The position numbers and the translations under genes were made by a program. Under the pieces are notes generated by a model. The model saw only the letters and a program-made list of their open reading frames with translations. It was not told where the DNA came from and made no database searches. From an uncultured bacterium (GTDB lineage: Bacteria; Hydrothermota; Hydrothermia; UBA1063; CAJXJZ01): a stretch of DNA of 64,000 bases. The stretch spans positions 66,798 to 130,797 of the forward strand of contig CAJXJZ010000001.1 of assembly GCA_913055745.1 (NCBI GenBank), read 5' to 3'. Positions within the stretch are counted from its first letter, which is position 1; the number at the start of each line of letters is the position of its first letter. Positions 10,982 through 20,815 of the stretch are shown in pieces.

Positions 10982-12218
10982 TTTTATACTGGTAGCATAC
11001 ATTCTCATTGCATTGGAAAAATGGCATAGAACCACTATTGTATTTTTCTTTGCAGCACTAACAGTGGCTCTTGGACTTCTTACACCAGAGGAGGCATGGC
11101 ATGCAATTGACTATAATACCATAGGTTTGCTAATTGGTATGATGATAATCGTCAATATCATGAAACAAACAGGCATATTTAAGTATTTAGCATTGAAGGC
11201 AGTAAAGGCATCAAAGGGAAATATCTTCTTAATCTTTGTTATGATTACAGGTATTACAGGTGCCCTCTCTGCTTTTTTAGACAATGTAACAATGGTCATA
11301 CTTATAACACCAATATCCATTTTCATTGCTGAAACAATGGGCATATCACCATTTCCATTTTTTATAGGAGAGATAATAGCATCAAATATGGGTGGTACTG
11401 CAACCCTCATAGGAGACCCACCAAATGTAATGATTGGAAGCGCTGCTCATCTTTCCTTTTTTGACTTTTTTGTTCATCTTACACCACTCGTTTTATTGGC
11501 CTATGGTGTATTTATACTTTACTTTAAAGTCTTTGAAAGTAAAAAACTCGGCATCTTTGGTACATTTGACATTGACAGATTAAACATTATGCCCGAAAAA
11601 GCGCTAAAAAATAAGAAACTCCTTAAAAAATCTCTATTTGTTTTTGCGCTCGTTTTATTGGGTTTCTTCTTCCACCCCTTACTCAAACTCGAGCCATCAG
11701 TGGTAGCACTTACAGGAGCAGCATTATTACTTGTTCTATCAAAGCATAATCCTGAGGATGTATTAAAAGAGGTTGAATGGGCAACACTGGTATTTCTTGC
11801 GGGATTCTTCATACTGGTTGGGGGACTTGAAAAATTTGGTGTTATTACCTATCTTGCAAAATGGATAGTATCCATCACTTCAAATATAAAAATCCTTGCT
11901 ATCATTATCCTTATAATATCAGCTTTCGTATCTTCTATATTGGACAACATCCCATTTGTTGCTGCTATGATACCCATTATAGCCACGGTGAATGCAAAAC
12001 TCGGTATTCATACAAATACACTCTGGTGGGCTCTTTCTCTTGGCGCATGTCTTGGTGGAAATGGGACACTAATCGGTGCTTCTGCAAATGTGGTCGTGGC
12101 TAGTATGTCAACAAAGACGGAAACGCCCCTTACCTTTAAAAACTATCTAAGGTACGGACCTTTAGCAACTCTCATATCCATAACACTTTCAGCACTATAC
12201 ATCTGGTTCTTTTTGTAA
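10965..12218 (+). CDS. ArsB/NhaD-family (SLC13-like) ion transporter
   Basis: Polytopic membrane protein; DNVTMVILITP, NMGGTATLIGDPPNVMIG and LGGNGTLIGASANVV motifs of the ArsB/NhaD superfamily. Start placed at MALISSF. Confidence 0.88.
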   Translation: MALISSFILVAYILIALEKWHRTTIVFFFAALTVALGLLTPEEAWHAIDYNTIGLLIGMMIIVNIMKQTGIFKYLALKAVKASKGNIFLIFVMITGITGALSAFLDNVTMVILITPISIFIAETMGISPFPFFIGEIIASNMGGTATLIGDPPNVMIGSAAHLSFFDFFVHLTPLVLLAYGVFILYFKVFESKKLGIFGTFDIDRLNIMPEKALKNKKLLKKSLFVFALVLLGFFFHPLLKLEPSVVALTGAALLLVLSKHNPEDVLKEVEWATLVFLAGFFILVGGLEKFGVITYLAKWIVSITSNIKILAIIILIISAFVSSILDNIPFVAAMIPIIATVNAKLGIHTNTLWWALSLGACLGGNGTLIGASANVVVASMSTKTETPLTFKNYLRYGPLATLISITLSALYIWFFL

Positions 12219-12348
12219 ACATGCCAAAAAATAACGAACACATCATCTATCCTGACACTGCTACAATACTCTCTGGAACATATATTGTTAAAGTTGATTT
12301 TTATTCTGATAATGTAAGTAGTTTAATAAGAAGTTAGGTATATGAAAG

Positions 12349-12370
12349 CCCGCTATGGCGGGATTTTTTA
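12349..12370 (+). terminator. Rho-independent terminator
   Basis: CCCGC-TATG-GCGGG stem followed by ATTTTTTAATTT. Confidence 0.7.
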
Positions 12371-12414
12371 ATTTCATCACTTATGCCTTAAAATTATTCT
12401 AAAGGAGGTATAAA

Positions 12415-12882
12415 ATGCTGAGAATAGGGGATACAGCACCATCTTTCTGTCTTCTGGATGCAGATGATAGAGAAGTTTGCCTTAAGGACTTTGAAAATAG
12501 GTACATTGTTTTATACTTCTATCCAAAAGATAATACTTCCGGCTGTACAAAGGAGGCTATTGGTTTTTCTGATCACATAGAAGAAATAAGAGCACTGGGT
12601 GGAGAAGTCATAGGTATATCAAAAGACTCCACAAAGAGCCACAAAAACTTTATAAACAAGCACAACCTTAAAATCATACTACTTTCCGACCCAGAACATA
12701 AGGTTATAGAGATGTATGGAGCATGGCAACTCAAGAAAAGATACGGAAGAGAGTATTATGGCATTACAAGAAGCACATTCATCATAGACAAAAAAGGGAA
12801 GATCGCTTATGTCTGGCCAAATGTAAAGGTTAAAGGGCATGTTGAGGATGTTATTAACAAACTAAAGGAGATCGTTTCATAA
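12415..12882 (+). CDS. bcp: Peroxiredoxin (Bcp/PrxQ type)
   Basis: FENRYIVLYFYPKDNTSGCTKEAIGFSDHI; GITRSTFIIDKKGKIAYVWPNVKVKGH; SD AAAGGAGGT. Confidence 0.93.
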   Translation: MLRIGDTAPSFCLLDADDREVCLKDFENRYIVLYFYPKDNTSGCTKEAIGFSDHIEEIRALGGEVIGISKDSTKSHKNFINKHNLKIILLSDPEHKVIEMYGAWQLKKRYGREYYGITRSTFIIDKKGKIAYVWPNVKVKGHVEDVINKLKEIVS

Positions 12883-12916
12883 GGCTTTAGTATTGATATA
12901 AAGAAGGAGGAAAAAA

Positions 12917-14110
12917 TTGGCAGATATAGGGACGCGTATTGCTGGTATTGAATTTAAAAATCCTGTTCTTACTGCAGCAGGACCACCTGTAAGGGATGCA
13001 CAATCAATAATAAAATGTGTAGAAAGCGGTGTAGGAGGTATTGTAACTAAAACCATATCAACAAAACCCGCACCTGTTCCGAGACCGAATATGGCTGCCT
13101 TAAACAGGGCAAGAATCCTCCAAATGTATAATACAGTTAAAAACGGCAATCAACAATTCTATGTGAAAACCGCTTATAGGATGGACCAGGGATTTATTAA
13201 CACAGAACTTTGGACTGAACTTTCTCTTGAGCAATGGATAGATAAAGAACTACCCATGTTAAAAGACCTTGGTGTGCCACTTATTGTCTCAGTGGGATAT
13301 ACGCCAGAGGATATGAAAAAAATCGTCCCTTTACTGCGCGAGTTTAATATAGATGCCATTGAATTTTCCACACACTACATAACTCCTGGCATAATTACAG
13401 ACATTATTAAAACCATCAAAAGCATAATGGACATACCTGTTTTTCCAAAACTCTCTCCACACCATACAGACCTCCTTGTAGAGCAAGCAAAGGAGGCAGA
13501 AAAGTCTGGTGCAGATGCAATTGTTGCCATAAATTCCTTTGGACCAACACTTTCCTTTGACATTTATACAAGAAGGCCTTATATGGGTTCTGAATTTGGC
13601 TTTGGATGGCTAAGTGGACCACCTATTAAACCTCTTGCAGTTAGGGCTGTTTTTGATATTGCAAGAGCAGTAAATATTCCTGTTATCGGTGTTGGTGGTA
13701 TATCCACTGGCAAAGATGCAATAGAACACATTATGGCAGGTGCAAGCGCTGTTGGTGTTTGCACACAAGGTATTATTGAAGGGAAAAAGGCATTTGGGAG
13801 GATAGCACAGGAGATACAAGATGAATTGGATAAAATGGGCTTTTCTTCCTTAGAGGAAATAAAGGGTCTATACATTAAAGAGATGGGTATGGGTCAAAAA
13901 ATTAAAACAGAAGGTGGCATAGCAAAACTGATAGAACAAAAATGCACAGGATGTAAATTATGCGAAAGGGTCTGTCAATATGAAGCAATTTCAATGGTAA
14001 AAAAAGAAGGCATACGCCACCTTTTTCCTGAGATTAACGAAGAAAAATGTGCAGCATGTGGCCTCTGCGTTTCAATATGCCCCACAGAGGCATTGTATCT
14101 TGAATTTTAA
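12917..14110 (+). CDS. Dihydroorotate/dihydropyrimidine dehydrogenase-like (PreA-like) with C-terminal 2x[4Fe-4S]
   Basis: TTG start after SD AAGGAGG; IAGIEFKNPVLTAAGPPV, IPVIGVGGISTGKDAIEHIMAGASAVGV; two CxxCxxCxxxC motifs at the C-terminus. Confidence 0.88.
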   Translation: MADIGTRIAGIEFKNPVLTAAGPPVRDAQSIIKCVESGVGGIVTKTISTKPAPVPRPNMAALNRARILQMYNTVKNGNQQFYVKTAYRMDQGFINTELWTELSLEQWIDKELPMLKDLGVPLIVSVGYTPEDMKKIVPLLREFNIDAIEFSTHYITPGIITDIIKTIKSIMDIPVFPKLSPHHTDLLVEQAKEAEKSGADAIVAINSFGPTLSFDIYTRRPYMGSEFGFGWLSGPPIKPLAVRAVFDIARAVNIPVIGVGGISTGKDAIEHIMAGASAVGVCTQGIIEGKKAFGRIAQEIQDELDKMGFSSLEEIKGLYIKEMGMGQKIKTEGGIAKLIEQKCTGCKLCERVCQYEAISMVKKEGIRHLFPEINEEKCAACGLCVSICPTEALYLEF

Positions 14111-14121
14111 GGAGGTATTAT

Positions 14122-15687
14122 ATGCATATAATATTGGCATTTTTTATTGCTCTATATCCTCATCTAAAAATTGAGGCATACACTGACAGCACAGGACCAT
14201 ACTTTGTGGTCCATGCGCCACATATTTCTACAGACTTTACCCTGTATGTAACAGATCTATCCTACTCTAAGGATAGCGTGCTTAATGTGTCTTATCCTGA
14301 TTTTGACCTATGGGATAGAAAAAAGACAGAAGACAGCGTTTTTGTTTTTAGACCAACAAAAAGAAGAACATTTAGAAAAAACACACTGTATGCAATAAGA
14401 CCCTCTGCCTTTGACCTAAAGGACAAAAATACGCTACTTGGCACATATTACTTTTTTAGATTAAATAAAAAAGGAAAGATCGGCATTGCTCCATACATAT
14501 TCCCTGTTATGCAACTTCTATCAAAGGATACCTTAGGTATTTTCTTTGAAGGAAACAAGAAATCCTATGCATCAATTACCCTATTTTACAAAAAGGAGAG
14601 CCCCAAAACCATAACACATAATAAAAAATGCAGAAGGCATGAGTTCAAAATACCATACCAAAAAGACCTTCTATATTATAGGTTTTCCCTTTATACAAAG
14701 TATGATACATTTACATCACATCTTGTGCCTATAAAATACAGAGGGAAAATTGAAACATTTGCCATCTTTGGCGATACAAGAGCAAACTGGGCAATGCCAT
14801 CAGAACGGGGAAGGACAGATGGGGTAAATGAAGAAGTTATTAACAACATCCTGCGTGCCATATACAAAGACGAACCTGATTTTGTAGAAATAAACGGAGA
14901 CCTTATTTCAGGGTATACAAACAGTAAAGAAGACGCTTTAATGCAGTATTATGCATTTTTGAAGTCCCTATATCCATATGCATCATCCATCCCATTTCTT
15001 TTCACGCCAGGAAACCACGATATGACAGCACCGATGGATGGTGATAGAAGATCTCACAAAGACCCCACACCTCCACAAAGTGCTGAAGACCTATGGAAGA
15101 ATCTCTTTATGCAACCAGAAAACGGTCCAATAGAACAAAAGGGTATGCCTCCATATAAAGAAAATGTCTATTTTTTGGATGCAGGCAATTGGGGTATATT
15201 CTTTTTAAACAGCGATTATAACTATGCAAAGGAAAACAGAAAGAGGATAAGTGGCAATATTACAAGTGAAGAAATGACATGGTTTCTTCAAAAAAGTAGA
15301 TATTTTAAACATAGCATTGTGATATTTCATGAGCCACTTTATTCAAATACACCCATTAAAGGACACGCCCTTGATTATGATATAGTAAAAAGGGATAGCC
15401 TGCTAAATGCATTTTTGAGGTCTGGAGCTTCGCTTATCTTAACGAGCCATGAACACCTCTATGCAAGGAGGAAAATAGCTGATGGAAAGGCACACAAATG
15501 GATATATCAGGTAACATTGGGGACAGGTGGTGCACCCATTTACAATGTGCCCAAAGAAAAAAGAACAGGCATTGATGCATTCTCCAAAGAGACAACATAC
15601 GGGCTAATACATTTAAAAAAGAACAAAGTGATAGGCCTTGTAAAAAACATAAACGGATTTGTGGTTGATAGTTTTAAAATAAATTAA
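14122..15687 (+). CDS. Exported metallophosphoesterase (calcineurin-like)
   Basis: FGDTRANW, EINGDLISG, TPGNHDMTAP, IVIFHEPLYS, LTSHEHLYARR metallophosphoesterase motifs; N-terminal hydrophobic signal. Confidence 0.88.
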   Translation: MHIILAFFIALYPHLKIEAYTDSTGPYFVVHAPHISTDFTLYVTDLSYSKDSVLNVSYPDFDLWDRKKTEDSVFVFRPTKRRTFRKNTLYAIRPSAFDLKDKNTLLGTYYFFRLNKKGKIGIAPYIFPVMQLLSKDTLGIFFEGNKKSYASITLFYKKESPKTITHNKKCRRHEFKIPYQKDLLYYRFSLYTKYDTFTSHLVPIKYRGKIETFAIFGDTRANWAMPSERGRTDGVNEEVINNILRAIYKDEPDFVEINGDLISGYTNSKEDALMQYYAFLKSLYPYASSIPFLFTPGNHDMTAPMDGDRRSHKDPTPPQSAEDLWKNLFMQPENGPIEQKGMPPYKENVYFLDAGNWGIFFLNSDYNYAKENRKRISGNITSEEMTWFLQKSRYFKHSIVIFHEPLYSNTPIKGHALDYDIVKRDSLLNAFLRSGASLILTSHEHLYARRKIADGKAHKWIYQVTLGTGGAPIYNVPKEKRTGIDAFSKETTYGLIHLKKNKVIGLVKNINGFVVDSFKIN

Positions 15688-17336
15688 GTAGATGGATTTG
15701 CATCAATTAACTGTATAATTTTTTTTGAATAGAACTTATCCTCCCTTAAGGTGAATACAATATCACTCTTTGGGGAGGATTTAAGTATTCTAATTACTTC
15801 GCCATTTCCACCATAAATGGCTGTGTGAATATCACCATTTATATCCACATTGAACTTATAAAAATTCTTCTTCAATGTGGTAATCTCACCTGTTCTCCTG
15901 GCACCTCTATACAAAAAACTCGGTTTTGTATTACCCATACCAAAGGGCTTAAACAAATCAAAATTATTAAAGAGTTCTTCTCTATTATAGATCTCTGATA
16001 TATCCACATCAATCTCAATCTCCCTTTCAAGGTCATCTGAGGTTAAAACACTCTTAGCATACTCATTTATTCCCTGTTCAAATATGTCAAGTTTATCAGG
16101 CTTAAGGCTCAATCCGGCTGCATATTTATGACCACCAAATGAAAGAAGGTGGTCTTCCTGTGATGATATGGCCTGGAAGATATTAAATGTGGGTATGCTC
16201 CTTGCAGAGCCTTTTAAAATCTCACCCTTACGAGTGAGCAAAATAGCCGGGCGATAGAATCTCTCCACGACCCTTGATGCCACTATGCCAACAACACCTT
16301 CATGCCAATGTTCATTATAAAGCACATAAACGAGACTGTCCTTCTTTCGCTCTGCCATATTCATTGCCTCTTCAACAATCCTCTGCTCCACCCTCTGTCT
16401 TTTCAAATTTAGATTGTTTAACAAAGCGGCATACTGCCTTGCAGAAACACCATCGGTGGCAACAAGTAGCCGGAAAGCCTTTATTGCATCCTCCATTCTT
16501 CCTGCTGCATTGAGCCTTGGTGCTAAAATGAAACTAATATGATATGTATCTATTTTGTCCTTTATGCGGGCTATGCTTCGGAGTGCCTTAAGCCCTGCCT
16601 TTTTTGTCTGATTAAGAATAGAGAGCCCGGATTTTGTCAATATCCTATTTTCATCAACCAATGGAACAAGGTCTGACACTGTTCCAAGTGCCACAAGATC
16701 AAGGTCCCAATAGAGTTCTGTTTTATCCTTCTTCAATTTTTCGTATAAACCCTCAAGTAGTTTAAATGCAACTCCAACACCTGCAAGATTATCGTATGGA
16801 TAATCGCCCAATCTTGGATTTATTATGGCATAAGATAAAGGAATGTTATCTTTTACCTCATGATGGTCTGTTATTATAACATCCATTTTCAACGAGTTGG
16901 CATATTCTATTTCTTTGAAGGATGTAATACCACAATCAACTGTTATAATAAGCGTGGCACCTATACTCGCTGCCTTTTCTATGCCATGTCTTGACACGCC
17001 ATATCCATCGTCAAACCTATTTGGAACATAGGCAAAAACCTTAAATCCAAGCCTTTTTAAAGCCCTATACATGAGAGCAAGAGAACTTACACCATCCACA
17101 TCATAATCACCATGTATGAAAACCGTTTCCCTTCTTTTTAAGGCAAGTATTAGCCTATCCACTGCCTTTTCCATATCTTTAAATTCATAGGGTGAATAAA
17201 GGGAACCAAGCCGTGGTGAAAGATAAAACTTCGCAACATCAGGACTTATACCACGAGCAGATAAAAGCGATGCTACGATAGGGGATGTCTCATATCTATC
17301 CAATGGGAAAACAGGACTCTTTATTCTCCAACGCAT
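15684..17336 (-). CDS. recJ: Single-stranded-DNA-specific exonuclease RecJ
   Basis: FIHGDYDVDGVSSLALMYRAL, TVDCGITSFKEIEYANSLKMDVIITDHHE, APRLNAAGRMEDA, FGGHKYAAGLSL. Confidence 0.94.
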   Translation of the reverse strand: MRWRIKSPVFPLDRYETSPIVASLLSARGISPDVAKFYLSPRLGSLYSPYEFKDMEKAVDRLILALKRRETVFIHGDYDVDGVSSLALMYRALKRLGFKVFAYVPNRFDDGYGVSRHGIEKAASIGATLIITVDCGITSFKEIEYANSLKMDVIITDHHEVKDNIPLSYAIINPRLGDYPYDNLAGVGVAFKLLEGLYEKLKKDKTELYWDLDLVALGTVSDLVPLVDENRILTKSGLSILNQTKKAGLKALRSIARIKDKIDTYHISFILAPRLNAAGRMEDAIKAFRLLVATDGVSARQYAALLNNLNLKRQRVEQRIVEEAMNMAERKKDSLVYVLYNEHWHEGVVGIVASRVVERFYRPAILLTRKGEILKGSARSIPTFNIFQAISSQEDHLLSFGGHKYAAGLSLKPDKLDIFEQGINEYAKSVLTSDDLEREIEIDVDISEIYNREELFNNFDLFKPFGMGNTKPSFLYRGARRTGEITTLKKNFYKFNVDINGDIHTAIYGGNGEVIRILKSSPKSDIVFTLREDKFYSKKIIQLIDANPST

Positions 17337-17450
17337 ATATTTAGTTTACATTCAAACAAAAGGGCATGCAATAAAAAGTCTCAATTAAGTGAAATTAACC
17401 ATCTTTTAAGAACTGTCCGCAATGCTAAGAATATATAAATCAATAAAAAC

Positions 17451-17489
17451 TTGAATGAACACAAGGAATATGTTATAATGTTAGCATTA
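17451..17489 (+). promoter_or_regulatory. Sigma70-like promoter with overlapping palindrome upstream of marR-like gene
   Basis: TTGAAT (17451-17456), 17-bp spacer, TATAAT (17474-17479); TAATG-TTAG-CATTA inverted repeat at 17476-17489 overlaps the -10 box. Confidence 0.65.
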
Positions 17490-17508
17490 CGAACAAAGGA
17501 GGTGTAAT

Positions 17509-17934
17509 ATGATTGAAAGGGAAATAGAGAATGTACTGCGCAGTGTATACTTCAAAATAACCGTAAAAGGAAGAACTGCATTGAACGAGATTAAAATCAC
17601 TCCACCGCAATTCAGGCTTATGACCCATGTATATTTTAATGGTCCTATGAATCAAACCACCTTGTCAAAGGACCTTTTTCTTGCAAAAAGCACTATTTCT
17701 GGCATAGTGGAAAGACTTCGGAAGAGAAGGTTCGTAAAAATGGCAAAGAGGGAAAAAGACTTAAGGAATGAGATTGTTATGCTTACTCCTGCAGGGGAAG
17801 AGGTTATTAAAAGGGTGATAGATAAAAGGGTGGATTATATTCACAAACTCCTCTATGATTTTACTGAAGAAGATAAAGAGAAACTCCTTGAACTTTTAAT
17901 ACAAATGGATGAGACATCCAAAAAACTTGAATAA
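17509..17934 (+). CDS. MarR-family transcriptional regulator
   Basis: PPQFRLMTHVYFNGPMNQTTLSKDLFLAKSTISGIVERLRKRRFVKMAKREKDLRNEIVMLTPAGEEV, a typical MarR winged helix. Confidence 0.92.
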   Translation: MIEREIENVLRSVYFKITVKGRTALNEIKITPPQFRLMTHVYFNGPMNQTTLSKDLFLAKSTISGIVERLRKRRFVKMAKREKDLRNEIVMLTPAGEEVIKRVIDKRVDYIHKLLYDFTEEDKEKLLELLIQMDETSKKLE

Positions 17935-17937
17935 TCT

Positions 17938-19083
17938 GTGAAAAAGACCCAAATAGGTAAAGTACTAAGTGTTGCCATACCTGTGGTTTTGATAATCATT
18001 TTCCTTTTTGTAAGTCCAGTAAATATTAACCTGCTTATGTCGGGGTTTTTCTCAAAAACGATAATAAAGGTTATCATTGCAGTAATTTTAGTTCAGGTAT
18101 TTTCAAAAACCATGAAACTCGCAGGCTATGACAAAAAACTCCATGATGCAATCCGCATGCTCACTAAAAGTAAGAGGCTCGGCACAATAGTGCCATCCAT
18201 GCTTTTTGGACTCTTACCTATGCCTGCAGGGGCATTAGTGTCTGCTCCATTTGTTGAAAAAGGTGCCTCATATCTTGGTTTATCAAAGGAAAAAACCTTC
18301 TTCATCAACTACTGGTTCAGGCACATATGGGAATACTCATGGCCTTTGTACGCAGGTGTAATCTTAGCCTCTGGTATAATGAAGATGTCTATTGCACATT
18401 TTGCACTTATTCAATCTCCATTGGTCCTTCTATCCTTTATTGTGGGTGCCGCGGCGCTTCTTATGTGGACAAGAGACCAAAAAGAGAAGGCACATGAAAG
18501 TCTCGTGCCATTTAATTGGAAAACCATAACAGAGGTCTTCCTCCCGGTTCTTCTTCTCTTTATACTTGCCCTTGTCTTTGGTATAAATATCAACATCGCC
18601 CTCTTAGTTGTTATATTCCTTGTATATCTTATGTCTAAGGTGCATCTTTCAAACTTCTTAATTTCACTAAAGGACTCCATATTCTCTTTCACAACACTCC
18701 TCATTATAACGGTACTATTTTTAAAGACCGTTATAGAAAAAACTGGGATATTAACCCCTGTATATAACTCATTGGTAAAAAGTGGCATTCCACCTATTAT
18801 CGTCGGTACGGGCATAGCATACATATCTGGATTCTTCACAGGCATTACTCAAGCATCTGTGGGCATTAGTTTTCCTGTTTTCCTTTCAGGACTTATTAAA
18901 AATCCATATCTTGCCCCACTTCTTTATACAACAGGTTTCATGGGGGTTATGGTATCCCCATTTCATCTCTGCTATCTTACGACAAAGGAATACTTTAATG
19001 TATCCTTTAAAGACACTTATCCTATCATCATTCCACCCACAATTATAATGATACTTTCAAGCCTCTTTTACCTTTTAATATAG
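17938..19083 (+). CDS. DUF401-family membrane protein
   Basis: GTG start; polytopic; FGLLPMPAGALVSAPFVEKGASYLGLSKEKTFFINYWFRHIWEYSWPLY matches my recollection of DUF401 permease-like proteins. Confidence 0.8.
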   Translation: MKKTQIGKVLSVAIPVVLIIIFLFVSPVNINLLMSGFFSKTIIKVIIAVILVQVFSKTMKLAGYDKKLHDAIRMLTKSKRLGTIVPSMLFGLLPMPAGALVSAPFVEKGASYLGLSKEKTFFINYWFRHIWEYSWPLYAGVILASGIMKMSIAHFALIQSPLVLLSFIVGAAALLMWTRDQKEKAHESLVPFNWKTITEVFLPVLLLFILALVFGININIALLVVIFLVYLMSKVHLSNFLISLKDSIFSFTTLLIITVLFLKTVIEKTGILTPVYNSLVKSGIPPIIVGTGIAYISGFFTGITQASVGISFPVFLSGLIKNPYLAPLLYTTGFMGVMVSPFHLCYLTTKEYFNVSFKDTYPIIIPPTIIMILSSLFYLLI

Positions 19084-19084
19084 C

Positions 19085-20815
19085 ATGAAGAACCTTCTTA
19101 AGTGGATATTCAAATACAAAACACGCGTTATCATCGGCATTATTATTTTGCTTTTTGTAGACCTATTTCAACTTGTAATTCCACTTGTTTTAAGAAAATT
19201 AATCAACCTCTTAGAGAGAGGAAGTGCAACTGGCGCCATTATAGTCAAATTCTCTCTATATATACTCCTGCTTGCCTTACTCACTGCAGTCTTTAGGTTT
19301 TTCTGGAGACTGTTCATCGTTGGTAATGCAAGAAAGATTGAAGAGGAACTCAGAAACGCACTGTATAACCATATTACTATGTTATCACCATCATTCTTTA
19401 CACGGACTGACACAGGCGACATTATGGCTCGCGCCACAAATGACATTGATGCCATAAGAAGGGCAAGCATAATGGGTGTTGTGGGTTCTTTTGATACCTT
19501 GTACTATGGTGTATTCAGTATAGTTGCAATGCTTAAACTATCAACAAAACTCGCAATATACATTCTCATTCCTTTACCTTTGCTCGCAATCATCATATTC
19601 ATCTTCTCAAAACTTATTTACCGATACTTTAGCGAGGTACAGGCAGCATTTTCAAACATTACAGAGAGTGTTAGGGAAAGCGTGGCGGGCATAAGGGTCA
19701 TAAGGGCATACGCGCAGGAAGATGGAGCAACACGAGAATTCGCTGATATAAATAGAGATTATCTCAATAAAAACATGCGATTGGTCAAGATCTTTGGTGG
19801 ATTTCAACCTATTATAAACCTTTTTGCAGGCATATCCATGTTTCTTATACTCTACTTAGGCGGTAGAAAAACCATTATAGGCGAGATGAGACTTGGGGAC
19901 CTTGTTGCTTTCTCAAGTTATATGGGCATGCTCATATGGCCCATGATCGCTATAGGATGGGTAACCAATGTACTCCAAAGAGGTGCAGCATCAATGGAAA
20001 GGGTACAAAAATTCCTTGAGGAAAAGCCTGATATTATTGAGCCCACGCATCCAAAAAAGCCTGATATAAAAGGTAATATTGAGATAAAGGATTTATCCTT
20101 TGAATATATTAAGGATAAACCAGTTTTAAAGCATATCAATTTAACAGTCAAAGAGGGAGAGCGGATAGGCATACTCGGCAAAACAGGGTGTGGAAAGACC
20201 ACTCTCATAAAACTTCTATTAAAACTATACAATGTGCCCCCTCATACAATCTTCTATGAGAATATTCCTATTGAGGAGATACACTCAGAGCATTTAAGGA
20301 GGTTTATCGGAATTGTGCCTCAGGAAACAGTCCTGTTCACAGAAACTATTAAAAACAACATTTGCTTTGGTCTTAAAGAAGAAGAATGTACCATGGAAAA
20401 GGTCATTGAGGCAGCCAGAATTGCAGAAATACACAATGAAATTATGGAATTTCCTTTGGGTTATGACACCGTCATAGGTGAACGCGGCATAACACTCTCA
20501 GGGGGGCAAAAACAGAGAATAGGAATTGCAAGGGCTATTATAAAGAGGCCTCACATAATTATTTTTGATGATGCTCTCTCAGCAGTAGACGCAAGAACAG
20601 AGAGGAAAATCCTTGACAACCTAAAAGGATTTTTAAAAGGTAGGACATCTATAATAATATCCCAGAGAATAGTAGCACTTAAGGATTCTGATTATATTTA
20701 TGTAATGCAAGATGGTGAAATCACTGACCAGGGAAGGCATGAAGAACTTATCAAAAAAGCAGGTATTTACAAGACCATATATGAACTTCAAAAGACAACG
20801 GAGCAAGTTGAATGA
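19085..20815 (+). CDS. ABC exporter half-transporter, degenerate-site partner (TMD-NBD)
   Basis: Walker A LGKTGCGKTT; signature LSGGQ; Walker B IIIFDDALSAVD (Asp at catalytic Glu position); switch IIISQRI (Gln at His position). Confidence 0.93.
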   Translation: MKNLLKWIFKYKTRVIIGIIILLFVDLFQLVIPLVLRKLINLLERGSATGAIIVKFSLYILLLALLTAVFRFFWRLFIVGNARKIEEELRNALYNHITMLSPSFFTRTDTGDIMARATNDIDAIRRASIMGVVGSFDTLYYGVFSIVAMLKLSTKLAIYILIPLPLLAIIIFIFSKLIYRYFSEVQAAFSNITESVRESVAGIRVIRAYAQEDGATREFADINRDYLNKNMRLVKIFGGFQPIINLFAGISMFLILYLGGRKTIIGEMRLGDLVAFSSYMGMLIWPMIAIGWVTNVLQRGAASMERVQKFLEEKPDIIEPTHPKKPDIKGNIEIKDLSFEYIKDKPVLKHINLTVKEGERIGILGKTGCGKTTLIKLLLKLYNVPPHTIFYENIPIEEIHSEHLRRFIGIVPQETVLFTETIKNNICFGLKEEECTMEKVIEAARIAEIHNEIMEFPLGYDTVIGERGITLSGGQKQRIGIARAIIKRPHIIIFDDALSAVDARTERKILDNLKGFLKGRTSIIISQRIVALKDSDYIYVMQDGEITDQGRHEELIKKAGIYKTIYELQKTTEQVE

